Shown here: in pieces, positions 1-8,015 of the stretch
Position numbering within the stretch: the stretch's first letter is position 1
How the letters are laid out: the number at the start of each line of letters is the position of its first letter
Origin: Candidatus Poseidonia alphae
Lineage (GTDB): Archaea; Thermoplasmatota; Poseidoniia; Poseidoniales; Poseidoniaceae
NCBI GenBank assembly: GCA_002505405.1
Contig: DAVD01000044.1
Location: 1-36,243, forward strand
DNA length: 36,243 nt
Reading direction: 5' to 3'
Made by a program: the position numbers and the translations under genes
Notes under the pieces: model-generated
What the model was told of the DNA's origin: nothing
The model's input: the letters and a program-made list of their open reading frames with translations, nothing else
The model's database searches: none

Positions 1-1
1 G

Positions 2-298
2 ATGATGCAAGGAAGCAACATCAACTGGGCCAACCTAAAGGTCCAAATTGAAGTGGACAACAAAGCACCTGTTACCTGTGACAACCCAGGACAGGACTCT
101 GGCGCTGTTTGCGTGTTGGTGCCTTTCGAAGGTGATGGCGGCCAATTCTGGTCTGTTGGTGACGGTGTTACCATCCAAGAAAGCGGACAAGACCTTTGCG
201 CTACTTCGTGTACCATTGACGTGACCATCACGGACACCCGTGAAGGAACGGTCATTGCCGCTATCAATAACATACAAGCTGAAGCAGACCAAGCGTGA
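2..298 (+). CDS. Pilin/archaellin-like protein, C-terminal part (5' truncated by window)
   Basis: This is the C-terminal end of an open frame that reaches the window edge, so the true start and the hydrophobic pilin N-terminus lie outside. The visible 98 residues have the look of the globular beta domain of archaeal type IV pilin or archaellin-like proteins. They include a short strand after an Asn-Leu pair, a Trp-Ser-Val-Gly-Asp-Gly turn, and a closing segment of alternating Val/Ile/Thr that ends in Gly-Thr-Val-Ile. Four cysteines (in TCDN, AVCV, DLCA and TSCT) could form two disulfides, consistent with an extracellular protein. The pilin assignment rests on general pattern only; an unrelated secreted beta-sandwich protein is possible. 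The next gene begins 55 bases downstream on the same strand. Confidence 0.6.
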   Translation: MMQGSNINWANLKVQIEVDNKAPVTCDNPGQDSGAVCVLVPFEGDGGQFWSVGDGVTIQESGQDLCATSCTIDVTITDTREGTVIAAINNIQAEADQA

Positions 299-353
299 AG
301 TTGGAGGCTCGTTCTGCCCTTGATTTCTTTAATGGCGGGCGACTGGCGATAGC

Positions 354-1493
354 ATGGGCGATGCAAACGAGCTTGTTCCGGTGCTGAACAAAGAAGACGG
401 TACGCCGTTCAAAACAGCGGTTCTGATCCCAACCATCAACAATGCTGACGAACTTGATATCGTTCTTGGTCGCTTAGGGAAACAGACCTATCCGCATTTC
501 GAAATCATCATCTCGGATTCTAAATCAAAAGACCACACCAAGGACGTCTGCGAAAAGCACGGTGCAACATGGATTGAAGACCCATCACGTAACCGTGCTG
601 ACGCATGCAACTTCGCACTCAACCAAATGGACCATGATTTGGTTCTCTTCACCGACGACGATACCGTCCCACCCCTCGATTGGGTTGAGAAATTGATTCG
701 CTGGTTTGACAATCCAGAAGTCGGTGCAGTCGGAGGCCCCAACTTCGCCCCTGATGACGACCCCTTTGGAGCAAAGTGTGCTGACGTCGCTTTTTGTACG
801 AAGTTCATGACGGCTGGAACCCGCTACGGCGCCCAACCAAAAGGTGAACTCGTCCCCATCACGCACAATCCAGGTGTCAATTGTGCCCACCGAATGGCGA
901 ACCTGAGAGAAGTCGGTTTCTTTGAAGAAGGCTGCATTGGAGCAGAAGACGTCGTCCTGGACGCGAAGATTCAACGAGCAGGCCACAAACTGTTCATCGA
1001 CCCCTCAAACGTGATGCCACATCGCCGCCGACGCCCGTTTAAGCCGTACATGAAGCAGATGCGTAATTACGGATACACCCGCATGGTCGCCAACAAACGC
1101 TGGCCAGAAATCTCTGCATGGTCGCACACCGCCATCGGATTCTTCCCAGCAATTGTCGTTGCAGCCGTTCTCGCAATGATTTACGGGGCTGCAACCGGTG
1201 GAGCAGAAGCAGACCTGTGGTTTTCATTGGATGGTGCGTGGGACATCTCCCGCATCGCCTTCCACATCCCGCTGGGCTTGATGTGCTTCTACATCGGAAT
1301 CTCATGGCTCGGCGCTGCTATCGGCACTTCACCTCACCGCTCAGTTGGAACGGTCTTCCTCGCTCCGCTCTTTGTTTTCCTCGCCCAGTGGGCATACGGA
1401 CAAGGCGTCATCAAAGCATGGCGTGAAATCCGTCGCACAGGCGGACGGGCGGGCGAAGGCGCTCAAATCGATGACCGTGTACGCACGGCCTGA
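354..1493 (+). CDS. Membrane-anchored family 2 glycosyltransferase
   Basis: This predicted inverting GT-A fold glycosyltransferase transfers a sugar from a nucleotide donor, probably to a lipid or surface glycan at the inner face of the membrane. The N-terminal domain (about residues 20-230) has the GT2 opening VLIPTINNADEL, the metal/nucleotide-binding triple Asp at residues 101-103 (LFTDDDTVPP), and an acidic pair E198-D199 in GAEDVVLD, matching the catalytic ED region. A basic stretch (HRRRRPFKPY) follows, then three hydrophobic segments near residues 258-280, 303-324 and 331-350. The start ATG follows a 55-base gap. Acceptor and donor cannot be read from the sequence. A role in surface glycosylation, for example of the neighbouring pilin-like protein, is inference. 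Confidence 0.88.
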   Translation: MGDANELVPVLNKEDGTPFKTAVLIPTINNADELDIVLGRLGKQTYPHFEIIISDSKSKDHTKDVCEKHGATWIEDPSRNRADACNFALNQMDHDLVLFTDDDTVPPLDWVEKLIRWFDNPEVGAVGGPNFAPDDDPFGAKCADVAFCTKFMTAGTRYGAQPKGELVPITHNPGVNCAHRMANLREVGFFEEGCIGAEDVVLDAKIQRAGHKLFIDPSNVMPHRRRRPFKPYMKQMRNYGYTRMVANKRWPEISAWSHTAIGFFPAIVVAAVLAMIYGAATGGAEADLWFSLDGAWDISRIAFHIPLGLMCFYIGISWLGAAIGTSPHRSVGTVFLAPLFVFLAQWAYGQGVIKAWREIRRTGGRAGEGAQIDDRVRTA

Positions 1494-1586
1494 ACATCTC
1501 GGCCAAGTGCAGCAACTTCAGAAACTCCGCCAACCGTCTTGGTTCAAGGCAGAACCTCTATTTGTTGAGCAGATGAATTCGAGACC

Positions 1587-1874
1587 ATGGGCAGAGCATC
1601 ACTTGCTGAACGCATCTCCGCCCTGGACACCCCTGAAGAGATTGAAGATGTAGAAGCAATTTGGCGCTCATTACGCCCGATTTTAATCCTCGCCCGAATC
1701 GTTTTGATCCTCCTCATCATCCTCGTCGGAGAAATGTTTGACGACGTATACATCAAGGGACTTACCGTAGGGATTTGGGCCATGATCGCAGGCATACCTC
1801 TGTTTGTCTTGATGTCACTCGGCCTTCTGTTTGGAGACCGCTACAATTCAGAGGAAGAGGAAAACACGGCGTAA
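1587..1874 (+). CDS. Small two-helix membrane protein, unknown function
   Basis: A 95-residue protein with a short acidic amphipathic N-terminus (ERISALDTPEEIEDVEAIW), then two strongly hydrophobic segments at about residues 30-48 and 56-79, and a short acidic tail. I do not recognise a family. The N-terminal helix is predicted cytosolic or interfacial. It lies 93 bases after the glycosyltransferase and about 50 bases before the next secreted-protein gene, all on the same strand. The ATG at 1587 is the natural start. Codon use looks like the neighbours. It could be an accessory membrane protein for either flanking gene, but nothing in the sequence shows this. Confidence 0.65.
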   Translation: MGRASLAERISALDTPEEIEDVEAIWRSLRPILILARIVLILLIILVGEMFDDVYIKGLTVGIWAMIAGIPLFVLMSLGLLFGDRYNSEEEENTA

Positions 1875-1926
1875 ATTTAGTCCCAAGAGACGAACAGTGA
1901 AATAAGCACAACTGGTGTTCGTTACC

Positions 1927-4419
1927 ATGCGAAAGCACGGGTTTGCACTTCTCCTCGTGTTTTTGCTAACAAGCGCTGTATTTGCCCCAGTGGACGGATA
2001 CAAGACTGGGAAATACAATTCATCCTCAGGATGCAGCTGCCACACCTCCTCAAACACGCTTACACCGACCCTCTCAGGCCAGCCAGCAGAATACATTCCG
2101 GGGACCACCTACCCCCTTTCGATAGGGATTTCTACAATTCATACAGGAGGCGGATTTTCGCTTGAGGCGTCAGACGGGACCTTCTCCAATCCAGCCTCAA
2201 ACACTCAAGTCATCACCGACGGTTCATCAGCCACGCATACAACATGGACCGACACCTCGTGGGGCGTTGATTGGACTGCTCCCGCTGCGGGCACTGGAAC
2301 CGCCACCCTCTCGCTCGCCGTATTGGGGGCCAACGGACAACAAAACAAAGCAGGGGATGCTGCTGGAACTGCAAGTTTCTCAATCCCCGAAACGCCCTCA
2401 ACCAACACCCCTCCGAGCCTTAGCAATCTCACCATTTCTCCCGCAAGCCCCCTAACATCCGACCCATTGGTTGCATCGTACAACTTCAGTGATGCAGAGG
2501 GGGATGCTGAAAGCGGCTCAACCTTTTCTTGGAGACTTAACGGAACCATCATGCCCTCGATCACGGGGTCTGAAGTTTCGACTTCATTGACCACTAAACA
2601 CCAATCCTGGACCGTTGAAGTGACCCCCTCCGATGGCTCCGACGCAGGGCAAAGCGTCACCTCAACGGCAACAACCGTCCTCAATTCGCTCCCATCCGTG
2701 TCAACCCCACTCGCCTCAACTTCATCGCCCACTGAAAACATGGACATCACCTACACCTCCGAAATCAGCGACGATGATGGTGACCCGTTGACGGCAGAAA
2801 ATCAATGGATTCTCAACGGCGCAGCAGTCCCTGAACTGAACAATGCGACAACACTTCCAGCACTCGCTACTCGTGACGGTGATGTTTGGCAGGTTCGTGT
2901 TCGTGCAGATGATGGAGAAGGAGTGTCCTCATGGGTCACTTCAGAGGACATCGTCGTTGGAACTGGAACGAATACACCCCCCGTCTCAAGCAACGTGCAC
3001 ATCACTGGCGTTGGTCCTTATTTCACAACGGATGCCCTTTCCCTCTCTTGGGACGAATTCGATGAGAACGGTGACACCATCACTCAACGCTCGGTTCGCT
3101 GGTCACGCGACGGTCTGACTCATGCCCCTGCAGATGAACTGTTGACCCTCCCAAGCAACATGACGCTGAAAGATGAATCATGGATTGGAGAAGTACGCTT
3201 GTTTGACGGGACGGCCTGGTCGTCTTGGTCGGCTTCACCACCGATAACCATTGTCAATGCCCCTCCGGTGATTACGAGCGCTGCCCTCACCTCGCCCTCA
3301 TTTTCAGTTGACGATTCGCTTGAACTGGGCTACGAGGCAATTGACGATGACGGCGACACGGTTGAGGTCCAAGAGGTCATTTGGATGCGCAATGGAGTTC
3401 CTCTTGAAGGAGAAGACCAATTGACCCTTGATCCATCTCTCTTCGCCCGTGGCGATCTCCTTTCAGCAGAACTCTTTGTTTCGGATTCAGTGAACGAGAC
3501 AGCATTTCAAACTCCGGCAGTTGAGGTCCTCAACGCTGCGCCGATGGTGAGCATTACGTGGCCGGACGAAGTGAATTCACTGGTCCCGTTAACGCCCATC
3601 GTCATCGCAATTGACGGGGACCAGGATGAGACGAGTCTCACGTATTCATGGTTCAAGAACGGTTTTCGAGACAGCGGCATGGACGGGATGTCGGTGCTGT
3701 CTCAACAGCGTATGGAACCCGGTCAAGAATGGAAACTTGTTGTCACTGCTAACGATGGAACGACCAACAGCACCCCGGTTGAGCGTTCAATCACGATCAA
3801 AAATACAACGCCACGCGCCGACATAAGATTTGTATCAACCGACACATGGACGGGAGAGGCCGTGCACCTCAGTGCGGACGAATCCTTTGACATCGACAGT
3901 CAAATCACTGAATTCCTATGGTCGTGGGCAGAGAGCACGGCGAATGGAGAAACGCTTTCCTTCGTTCTTGAACAGAACACCCAAGTTACACTTACCGTAT
4001 ACGATGAACACGGAGGAGAAAACACCACGGAAATCGACATCATTCCTCAGGCCGGACCTCAAGTCAGTGGCTTCGAGACAATCGTCAATGAGGGCAAGGT
4101 CGCTCTGTCATGGAACTGGAACGGAGGCACGGTCCAATACGACGTTTGGAGGAACGGAGAACGCATCGGCACTGTAAACGCAACGCAATTTACAGATTCA
4201 CCACCACTGACCGGGACCAACATCTATCACATTGAGCCCTTCAATGAGGAGCGTACGTTCATCGCAGGCTCTTCAATACGTTCGGTTGAGGTCGAACTTC
4301 CAACCATAGAAGCGCGTCAGGCCTCTCAATCAGCAGGGACTGCGCTGGGCATCCTCGTGCTTTTCGCCAGCATTGCTGTTTTTGTCCCGCATCATCTGAA
4401 AAGAGGTGAGGATCCATGA
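1927..4419 (+). CDS. Secreted, membrane-anchored Ig-repeat protein with N-terminal Cys/His (choice-of-anchor V-like) domain
   Basis: An 830-residue surface protein. A signal peptide (MRKHGFALLLVFLLTSAVFA) is followed by a Cys-Ser-Cys-His motif at residues 36-39. A beta domain after it (GQPAEYIPGTTYPLSIGI, then GGGFSLEASDGTF) resembles choice-of-anchor V/Reeler-like domains, which usually carry CxxCH at this place. Next come about five Ig-like repeats of roughly 90-95 residues, each opening with Thr-Pro-Pro or Ala-Pro-Pro and holding an acidic DDDGD-type turn and an aromatic core. They are followed by a PKD-like domain, a fibronectin-III-like domain and a C-terminal membrane helix (AGTALGILVLFASIAVFVP) with a short basic tail. 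The frame also opens at GTG 1915, but ATG 1927 gives the cleaner signal peptide. Its stop overlaps the next start (ATGA), so it is the first gene of a coupled trio. Confidence 0.85.
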   Translation: MRKHGFALLLVFLLTSAVFAPVDGYKTGKYNSSSGCSCHTSSNTLTPTLSGQPAEYIPGTTYPLSIGISTIHTGGGFSLEASDGTFSNPASNTQVITDGSSATHTTWTDTSWGVDWTAPAAGTGTATLSLAVLGANGQQNKAGDAAGTASFSIPETPSTNTPPSLSNLTISPASPLTSDPLVASYNFSDAEGDAESGSTFSWRLNGTIMPSITGSEVSTSLTTKHQSWTVEVTPSDGSDAGQSVTSTATTVLNSLPSVSTPLASTSSPTENMDITYTSEISDDDGDPLTAENQWILNGAAVPELNNATTLPALATRDGDVWQVRVRADDGEGVSSWVTSEDIVVGTGTNTPPVSSNVHITGVGPYFTTDALSLSWDEFDENGDTITQRSVRWSRDGLTHAPADELLTLPSNMTLKDESWIGEVRLFDGTAWSSWSASPPITIVNAPPVITSAALTSPSFSVDDSLELGYEAIDDDGDTVEVQEVIWMRNGVPLEGEDQLTLDPSLFARGDLLSAELFVSDSVNETAFQTPAVEVLNAAPMVSITWPDEVNSLVPLTPIVIAIDGDQDETSLTYSWFKNGFRDSGMDGMSVLSQQRMEPGQEWKLVVTANDGTTNSTPVERSITIKNTTPRADIRFVSTDTWTGEAVHLSADESFDIDSQITEFLWSWAESTANGETLSFVLEQNTQVTLTVYDEHGGENTTEIDIIPQAGPQVSGFETIVNEGKVALSWNWNGGTVQYDVWRNGERIGTVNATQFTDSPPLTGTNIYHIEPFNEERTFIAGSSIRSVEVELPTIEARQASQSAGTALGILVLFASIAVFVPHHLKRGEDP

Positions 4420-5393
4420 ACCGGCCCGCATTGACGCTCTTGCTCGCAGTACTCTTGCTTGCACCAAGCATTGGCTCGGCTAACCCCAGCGGTGTTGGAG
4501 GCGGGGAATTTGATGCTCAGTGTGGCGGTGCCTGCCACGGCGACGCCGATATGAATCGAAGTTCAAATGCAGTCATTTCCATTTCCGCACCTGATGCTGT
4601 TTACGAAGGATTGCTCACCAGTGTCACCGTTCACATAGAATCCATTCAAACCACTCAAACCGGCCTTCTTGGCGTCTTTTTGCTCAGTGACCTTACCGGG
4701 GCCCAAGACACCCCTGCTGATGCGGGATGGGACATCGTATCCAACAGCGAAGGAGAGGCGTTCAATTATCTTGAGACAACGGTTCCAGCAGGAACCACTT
4801 CAGTCGACATCACATGGACATTGAAAGCACCCCCTGTGGGAACGTACACGCTCTTCGGGGCCATACACCATGGAAATGACAATGGAGATGAAGCGCCGTA
4901 TTTCGGTGTCAGCCAAACACCGTTATCCATCAGCGTTCTTGAAGTTCCTGAAAACTTGCCGCGCCTTGCCGATTCATTCAGCCCTCCAACCCAACGTGAC
5001 ATCGGCGAACTAACAACAATAACGGCACCAACAGAATTTGTTACTGACCTGGAGGTTGAATGGCGGATGAACGGTGGAGAGACGACCGTCCTGAACGCTA
5101 CCGAAATGGAGGACAATACTTGGAGGTTTGAATTGCCGACATCAATTCAACCAAGCATGATCGAATGGCGGGTGATTTTAGCAGGAGAAGGGCCAAACCA
5201 GACCAGTCCGTGGTTCCAACTTCGTAGTGATGAACCGTCCTGGGCAGTTGACAACACCTTGGTATACGGGCAATCGATTGCAATACTCGTTGCTCTCATG
5301 GCAGGATTCATGGCTTTGCAAACCACCTTGAGTCGGACAACGGCAGAGAAGGAGCGTCCTGAACTCATCATCTCTTCTGGAGGTGAATCATGA
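4416..5393 (+). CDS. Secreted, membrane-anchored protein with N-terminal CGGACH motif (choice-of-anchor V-like)
   Basis: A 325-residue protein with a signal peptide (about residues 1-22), a Cys-x3-Cys-His motif at residues 36-41, and a single beta-sandwich domain (about 50-175) similar in outline to the N-terminal domain of the preceding protein. A second beta domain (about 185-275) and a C-terminal membrane helix (about 280-303) follow. The Cys/Cys/His cluster just after the signal peptide is like a variant c-type haem or metal site, but the spacing is CX3CH rather than CXXCH, so haem attachment is unproven. Its ATG overlaps the previous stop by four bases and is preceded by GAGGTGAGG, indicating translational coupling. 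It shares an ATGA overlap with the next membrane gene, so the three products probably work together at the outer face of the membrane. Confidence 0.82.
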   Translation: MNRPALTLLLAVLLLAPSIGSANPSGVGGGEFDAQCGGACHGDADMNRSSNAVISISAPDAVYEGLLTSVTVHIESIQTTQTGLLGVFLLSDLTGAQDTPADAGWDIVSNSEGEAFNYLETTVPAGTTSVDITWTLKAPPVGTYTLFGAIHHGNDNGDEAPYFGVSQTPLSISVLEVPENLPRLADSFSPPTQRDIGELTTITAPTEFVTDLEVEWRMNGGETTVLNATEMEDNTWRFELPTSIQPSMIEWRVILAGEGPNQTSPWFQLRSDEPSWAVDNTLVYGQSIAILVALMAGFMALQTTLSRTTAEKERPELIISSGGES

Positions 5394-5947
5394 TGGTATC
5401 CTCAAACACCTTCCACGTGGTGACCACTGAACTTACCGTTGGCTCATTTGCAATGGCCGGCCTCTGTTTCATGCTTGCAGGATTAGCATGCCGGGATGTT
5501 TTCGGGCTCAGGTCAAAGCTCTCAGCCCTTGACACGGTGGCTCATGCCGTTCTTTTGTTCGGCCTTGTCGCCATGCCGTTCGCCATCTTCAGCGGGATTC
5601 AATCCGGACCACAGAGTGATATCAACCACCCCCTTTTGGTGAACAAAATGCTCCTTTCCACCGCTTCGCTAGGGCTCGCCATCGGGGTACTTGTGACCCG
5701 TCGCAGCATCGGAATGAAGATATGGGAACAGGCTTACACTCGAGACATACAAGCTCTCGGCGGCATGGCATCATCAGGACTTATTCTCCTCACAGCATCA
5801 ATTGGCGGAACGTATTCGAGAGGAGAATCACTTCTCGACATCTTTCATCTACCGTACGAAACGGTCCCTCTCATGCCGCTATGGATGTCAGCAATGGTCC
5901 TTGTCATTGCATTAGCGAATCTCCGAACTGCATGGCAAAAAGCTTGA
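5390..5947 (+). CDS. Four-helix membrane protein, DUF2231-like, possible haem-binding
   Basis: A 185-residue integral membrane protein with four or five hydrophobic segments (about 12-34, 50-70, 83-103, 123-141, 158-178). Histidines sit near the membrane boundaries: H9 at the start of helix 1, H52 at the start of helix 2 and H80 just before helix 3 (INHPLLVNK). This arrangement recalls DUF2231-type membrane proteins, small four-helix proteins with conserved His that are often suspected to bind haem b. The start codon is the first of two ATGs in ATGATG, after a strong GGAGGTGA ribosome-binding site, and it overlaps the preceding stop. As the last gene of the trio it may be the membrane redox partner of the two Cys/His-bearing secreted proteins. 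That role is inference. Confidence 0.75.
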   Translation: MMVSSNTFHVVTTELTVGSFAMAGLCFMLAGLACRDVFGLRSKLSALDTVAHAVLLFGLVAMPFAIFSGIQSGPQSDINHPLLVNKMLLSTASLGLAIGVLVTRRSIGMKIWEQAYTRDIQALGGMASSGLILLTASIGGTYSRGESLLDIFHLPYETVPLMPLWMSAMVLVIALANLRTAWQKA

Positions 5948-6034
5948 TGATGACACAACGTGACCTCGCATTCGCAAGGATAGGTGTTCAACTGAACCGT
6001 GATGTCGCTTATCCGTTCAAAACGGTTGAGAGGT

Positions 6035-7882
6035 TCAAAGGCCGGCCATATCACCGGTTTGGATCGTCCATTGGCTGGCGTAAACCCCACCGGATTCAAC
6101 AAGGTTGTCGTGTTGACCGCGCTCAACAACTGCTCCATCGACCATTGACAGAATCTCGTTTGCATTGCGGATGGTACTGAGGCGATGCGCTACAGCAATG
6201 GTTGCACGCTCGGTTCCCGAAGACAACAAATTTTCCTGAATGCGGCGTTCGGTCTCTGCATCAAGGGCGCTGCTTGCCTCGTCCAAAATCAAGAGGCTAG
6301 GATTCTTGAGAAGGGCCCTTGCAAGAGAAATACGGGCCCGCTGGCCACCGCTGAGTTTAGCCCCACGGTCGCCAACCATAGTGTCAAGTCCGTCCTCGAG
6401 GTCTTGAACAAACTCCCAAGCACCCGCCAAGGAGAGCGCCTTCTTCAGTTCTTCATCACTCGCCTTTTGATTGTAGATGACGTTGTCACTTACCGTCCCG
6501 TAGAAGAGGAACGGGTCTTGGCTTACGAAGCCCATTGCTTCACGGACGGAATCAAGGGTAAAGTCGGTGATCGGACGCCCGTTCACCAACACTTGCCCGT
6601 TGTCAGGAGTGTAGTATCGCATGAGAAGTTTCAGGATGGTCGTTTTACCTGCACCAGTGTGCCCCATAACGCCCAAAAATTCACCACCAGAAACCTTGAA
6701 TGAGATTCCATTCAATACTTTGATGCTGGTGTTTGGGTAGGTAAAGAACACGTCTTTGAATTCAATGGTACGAATCGGTTCACCAAGTTCTTCTGCACCT
6801 TCCACGTCGATAATTTTCGGTTCAAGGTCAATCGCTGCGAAAACACGTCGTGCAGCCGCTTCGCCGCGTTGCAGTTGATTCACCAAGATACCAAAAATGA
6901 ACATGGGCATGGTCATTCGTGTACTGATGAGGAGGAAGGTCACAAGTTGTCCTGTGGTGATTTCATTCTGCCCAGCAAGGTAACCGCCTGCTGTGACGAG
7001 AAGGCCAAATGCAACCCCTGCAACAGCGTAAATCATTGGAACGAAGCGGTTTCTGTCCTTGCTCGCACCCATGGCTTGGTCGCGATAGGTTCCCGAGTCA
7101 CGAGAAACACGGTCGGCCTCCCATTCTTGGGCGTTGTAGGCTTGTACGACAGAGATGCCTGAAACGAGATTTTCAAGCACGGCGTTGATGTCTCCAGTCG
7201 ACTCCCGTTGCTTGCGGTATTTGCGCTGGACTCGAGTTGAAAACCAATACACTCCTGGGACAATGAGAAACAACGGGGCAAACAGTACCGCAGCGAGTTT
7301 CCACGACATGAGCACCAGAATGATGAACGCCGTCAGGAAGGTCACTGTAATACGGATAATTGAGGTGGATGAGTCGGAAACAACGTCTTCAAGTTGGTTT
7401 ACATCGCTGGAAAGAACCGACATGATTTGTCCGGTTTGCCGAAGGTCGTAGTACGACGCTTCCATGTTGATGAGGGAGCGTGTAGCGTCCATTCGCAGGT
7501 CGTGTTGGATGTTGTAGCCAAGTGTCTGCCAAGCGTATTCGGAAATCCCTTGAAACACAGCAAGACACAAGAAACCGAAGAAGACGAGAAATCCGTAGCC
7601 CACAGCAGCACTCCCTGGGATCAGTGTGACTGCATCTTGAACAACTTGAGGGCCCGCCAAGGCATCAGTGGTGAAGTAGTCAACTGCAAACCCGATGGCG
7701 ACGAAGGGCATCAAATCAAAGAAACGGGCTGCTGCATTTGCAAAAATACCGGTCATGACACGCTTTGGGTACTTCTTTGCATAGGGGACAACTCTCCAAA
7801 CTTGTTTCCCGAGAACCTGTGTGTCCTCGTTGATGCCTTCGGGGTCCATCACATCGCCATTGCCGCTCGTTTGTTTTTTCAT
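6035..7882 (-). CDS. ABC exporter, fused permease and ATPase (MsbA/LmrA type)
   Basis: A 615-residue half-transporter. The N-terminal membrane domain (about residues 30-320) has six hydrophobic segments and the type I exporter pattern. The C-terminal ATPase domain has Walker A GHTGAGKTT with K413, the Q-loop in GFVSQDPFLF, the signature LSGGQRARISLARALL, Walker B LLILDEASSALD (D534, E535) and the H-loop in AVAHRLSTI. All catalytic residues are present, so it should act as a homodimer or with a partner half. The substrate (lipid, drug or peptide) cannot be read. Two starts are possible: ATG 7882 after GAGGGAAG (chosen), or GTG 7900 after GGAGG with a short spacer. It is convergent with the preceding gene trio and divergent from the large protease. 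Confidence 0.92.
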   Translation of the reverse strand: MKKQTSGNGDVMDPEGINEDTQVLGKQVWRVVPYAKKYPKRVMTGIFANAAARFFDLMPFVAIGFAVDYFTTDALAGPQVVQDAVTLIPGSAAVGYGFLVFFGFLCLAVFQGISEYAWQTLGYNIQHDLRMDATRSLINMEASYYDLRQTGQIMSVLSSDVNQLEDVVSDSSTSIIRITVTFLTAFIILVLMSWKLAAVLFAPLFLIVPGVYWFSTRVQRKYRKQRESTGDINAVLENLVSGISVVQAYNAQEWEADRVSRDSGTYRDQAMGASKDRNRFVPMIYAVAGVAFGLLVTAGGYLAGQNEITTGQLVTFLLISTRMTMPMFIFGILVNQLQRGEAAARRVFAAIDLEPKIIDVEGAEELGEPIRTIEFKDVFFTYPNTSIKVLNGISFKVSGGEFLGVMGHTGAGKTTILKLLMRYYTPDNGQVLVNGRPITDFTLDSVREAMGFVSQDPFLFYGTVSDNVIYNQKASDEELKKALSLAGAWEFVQDLEDGLDTMVGDRGAKLSGGQRARISLARALLKNPSLLILDEASSALDAETERRIQENLLSSGTERATIAVAHRLSTIRNANEILSMVDGAVVERGQHDNLVESGGVYASQWTIQTGDMAGL

Positions 7883-8015
7883 TAACTTCCCTCGCGTCAC
7901 ATTCCTCCGGCCTCGCTTGCTGTTCTTGAACCCTCGGTCTTCGGTGCGATACCTCGACGAACCATGATGGCCCTGGAATGCAATCTTTGATGAGGTACCC
8001 CCGCGTGGTTCAACT

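Noticed and set aside
1345..1653. Possible small gene spanning the glycosyltransferase end and the gap after it
   Set aside because: It overlaps two better frames, has a low-complexity charged translation and no start signal.
6013..6025. Small hairpin CCGTT/AACGG between convergent genes as a terminator
   Set aside because: The stem is only five bases with no T-run after it. Chance occurrence is likely.
7883..8015. Clear TATA/BRE promoter elements between the divergent exporter and protease genes
   Set aside because: The gap must hold two promoters, but I found no convincing TATA box to mark by eye.
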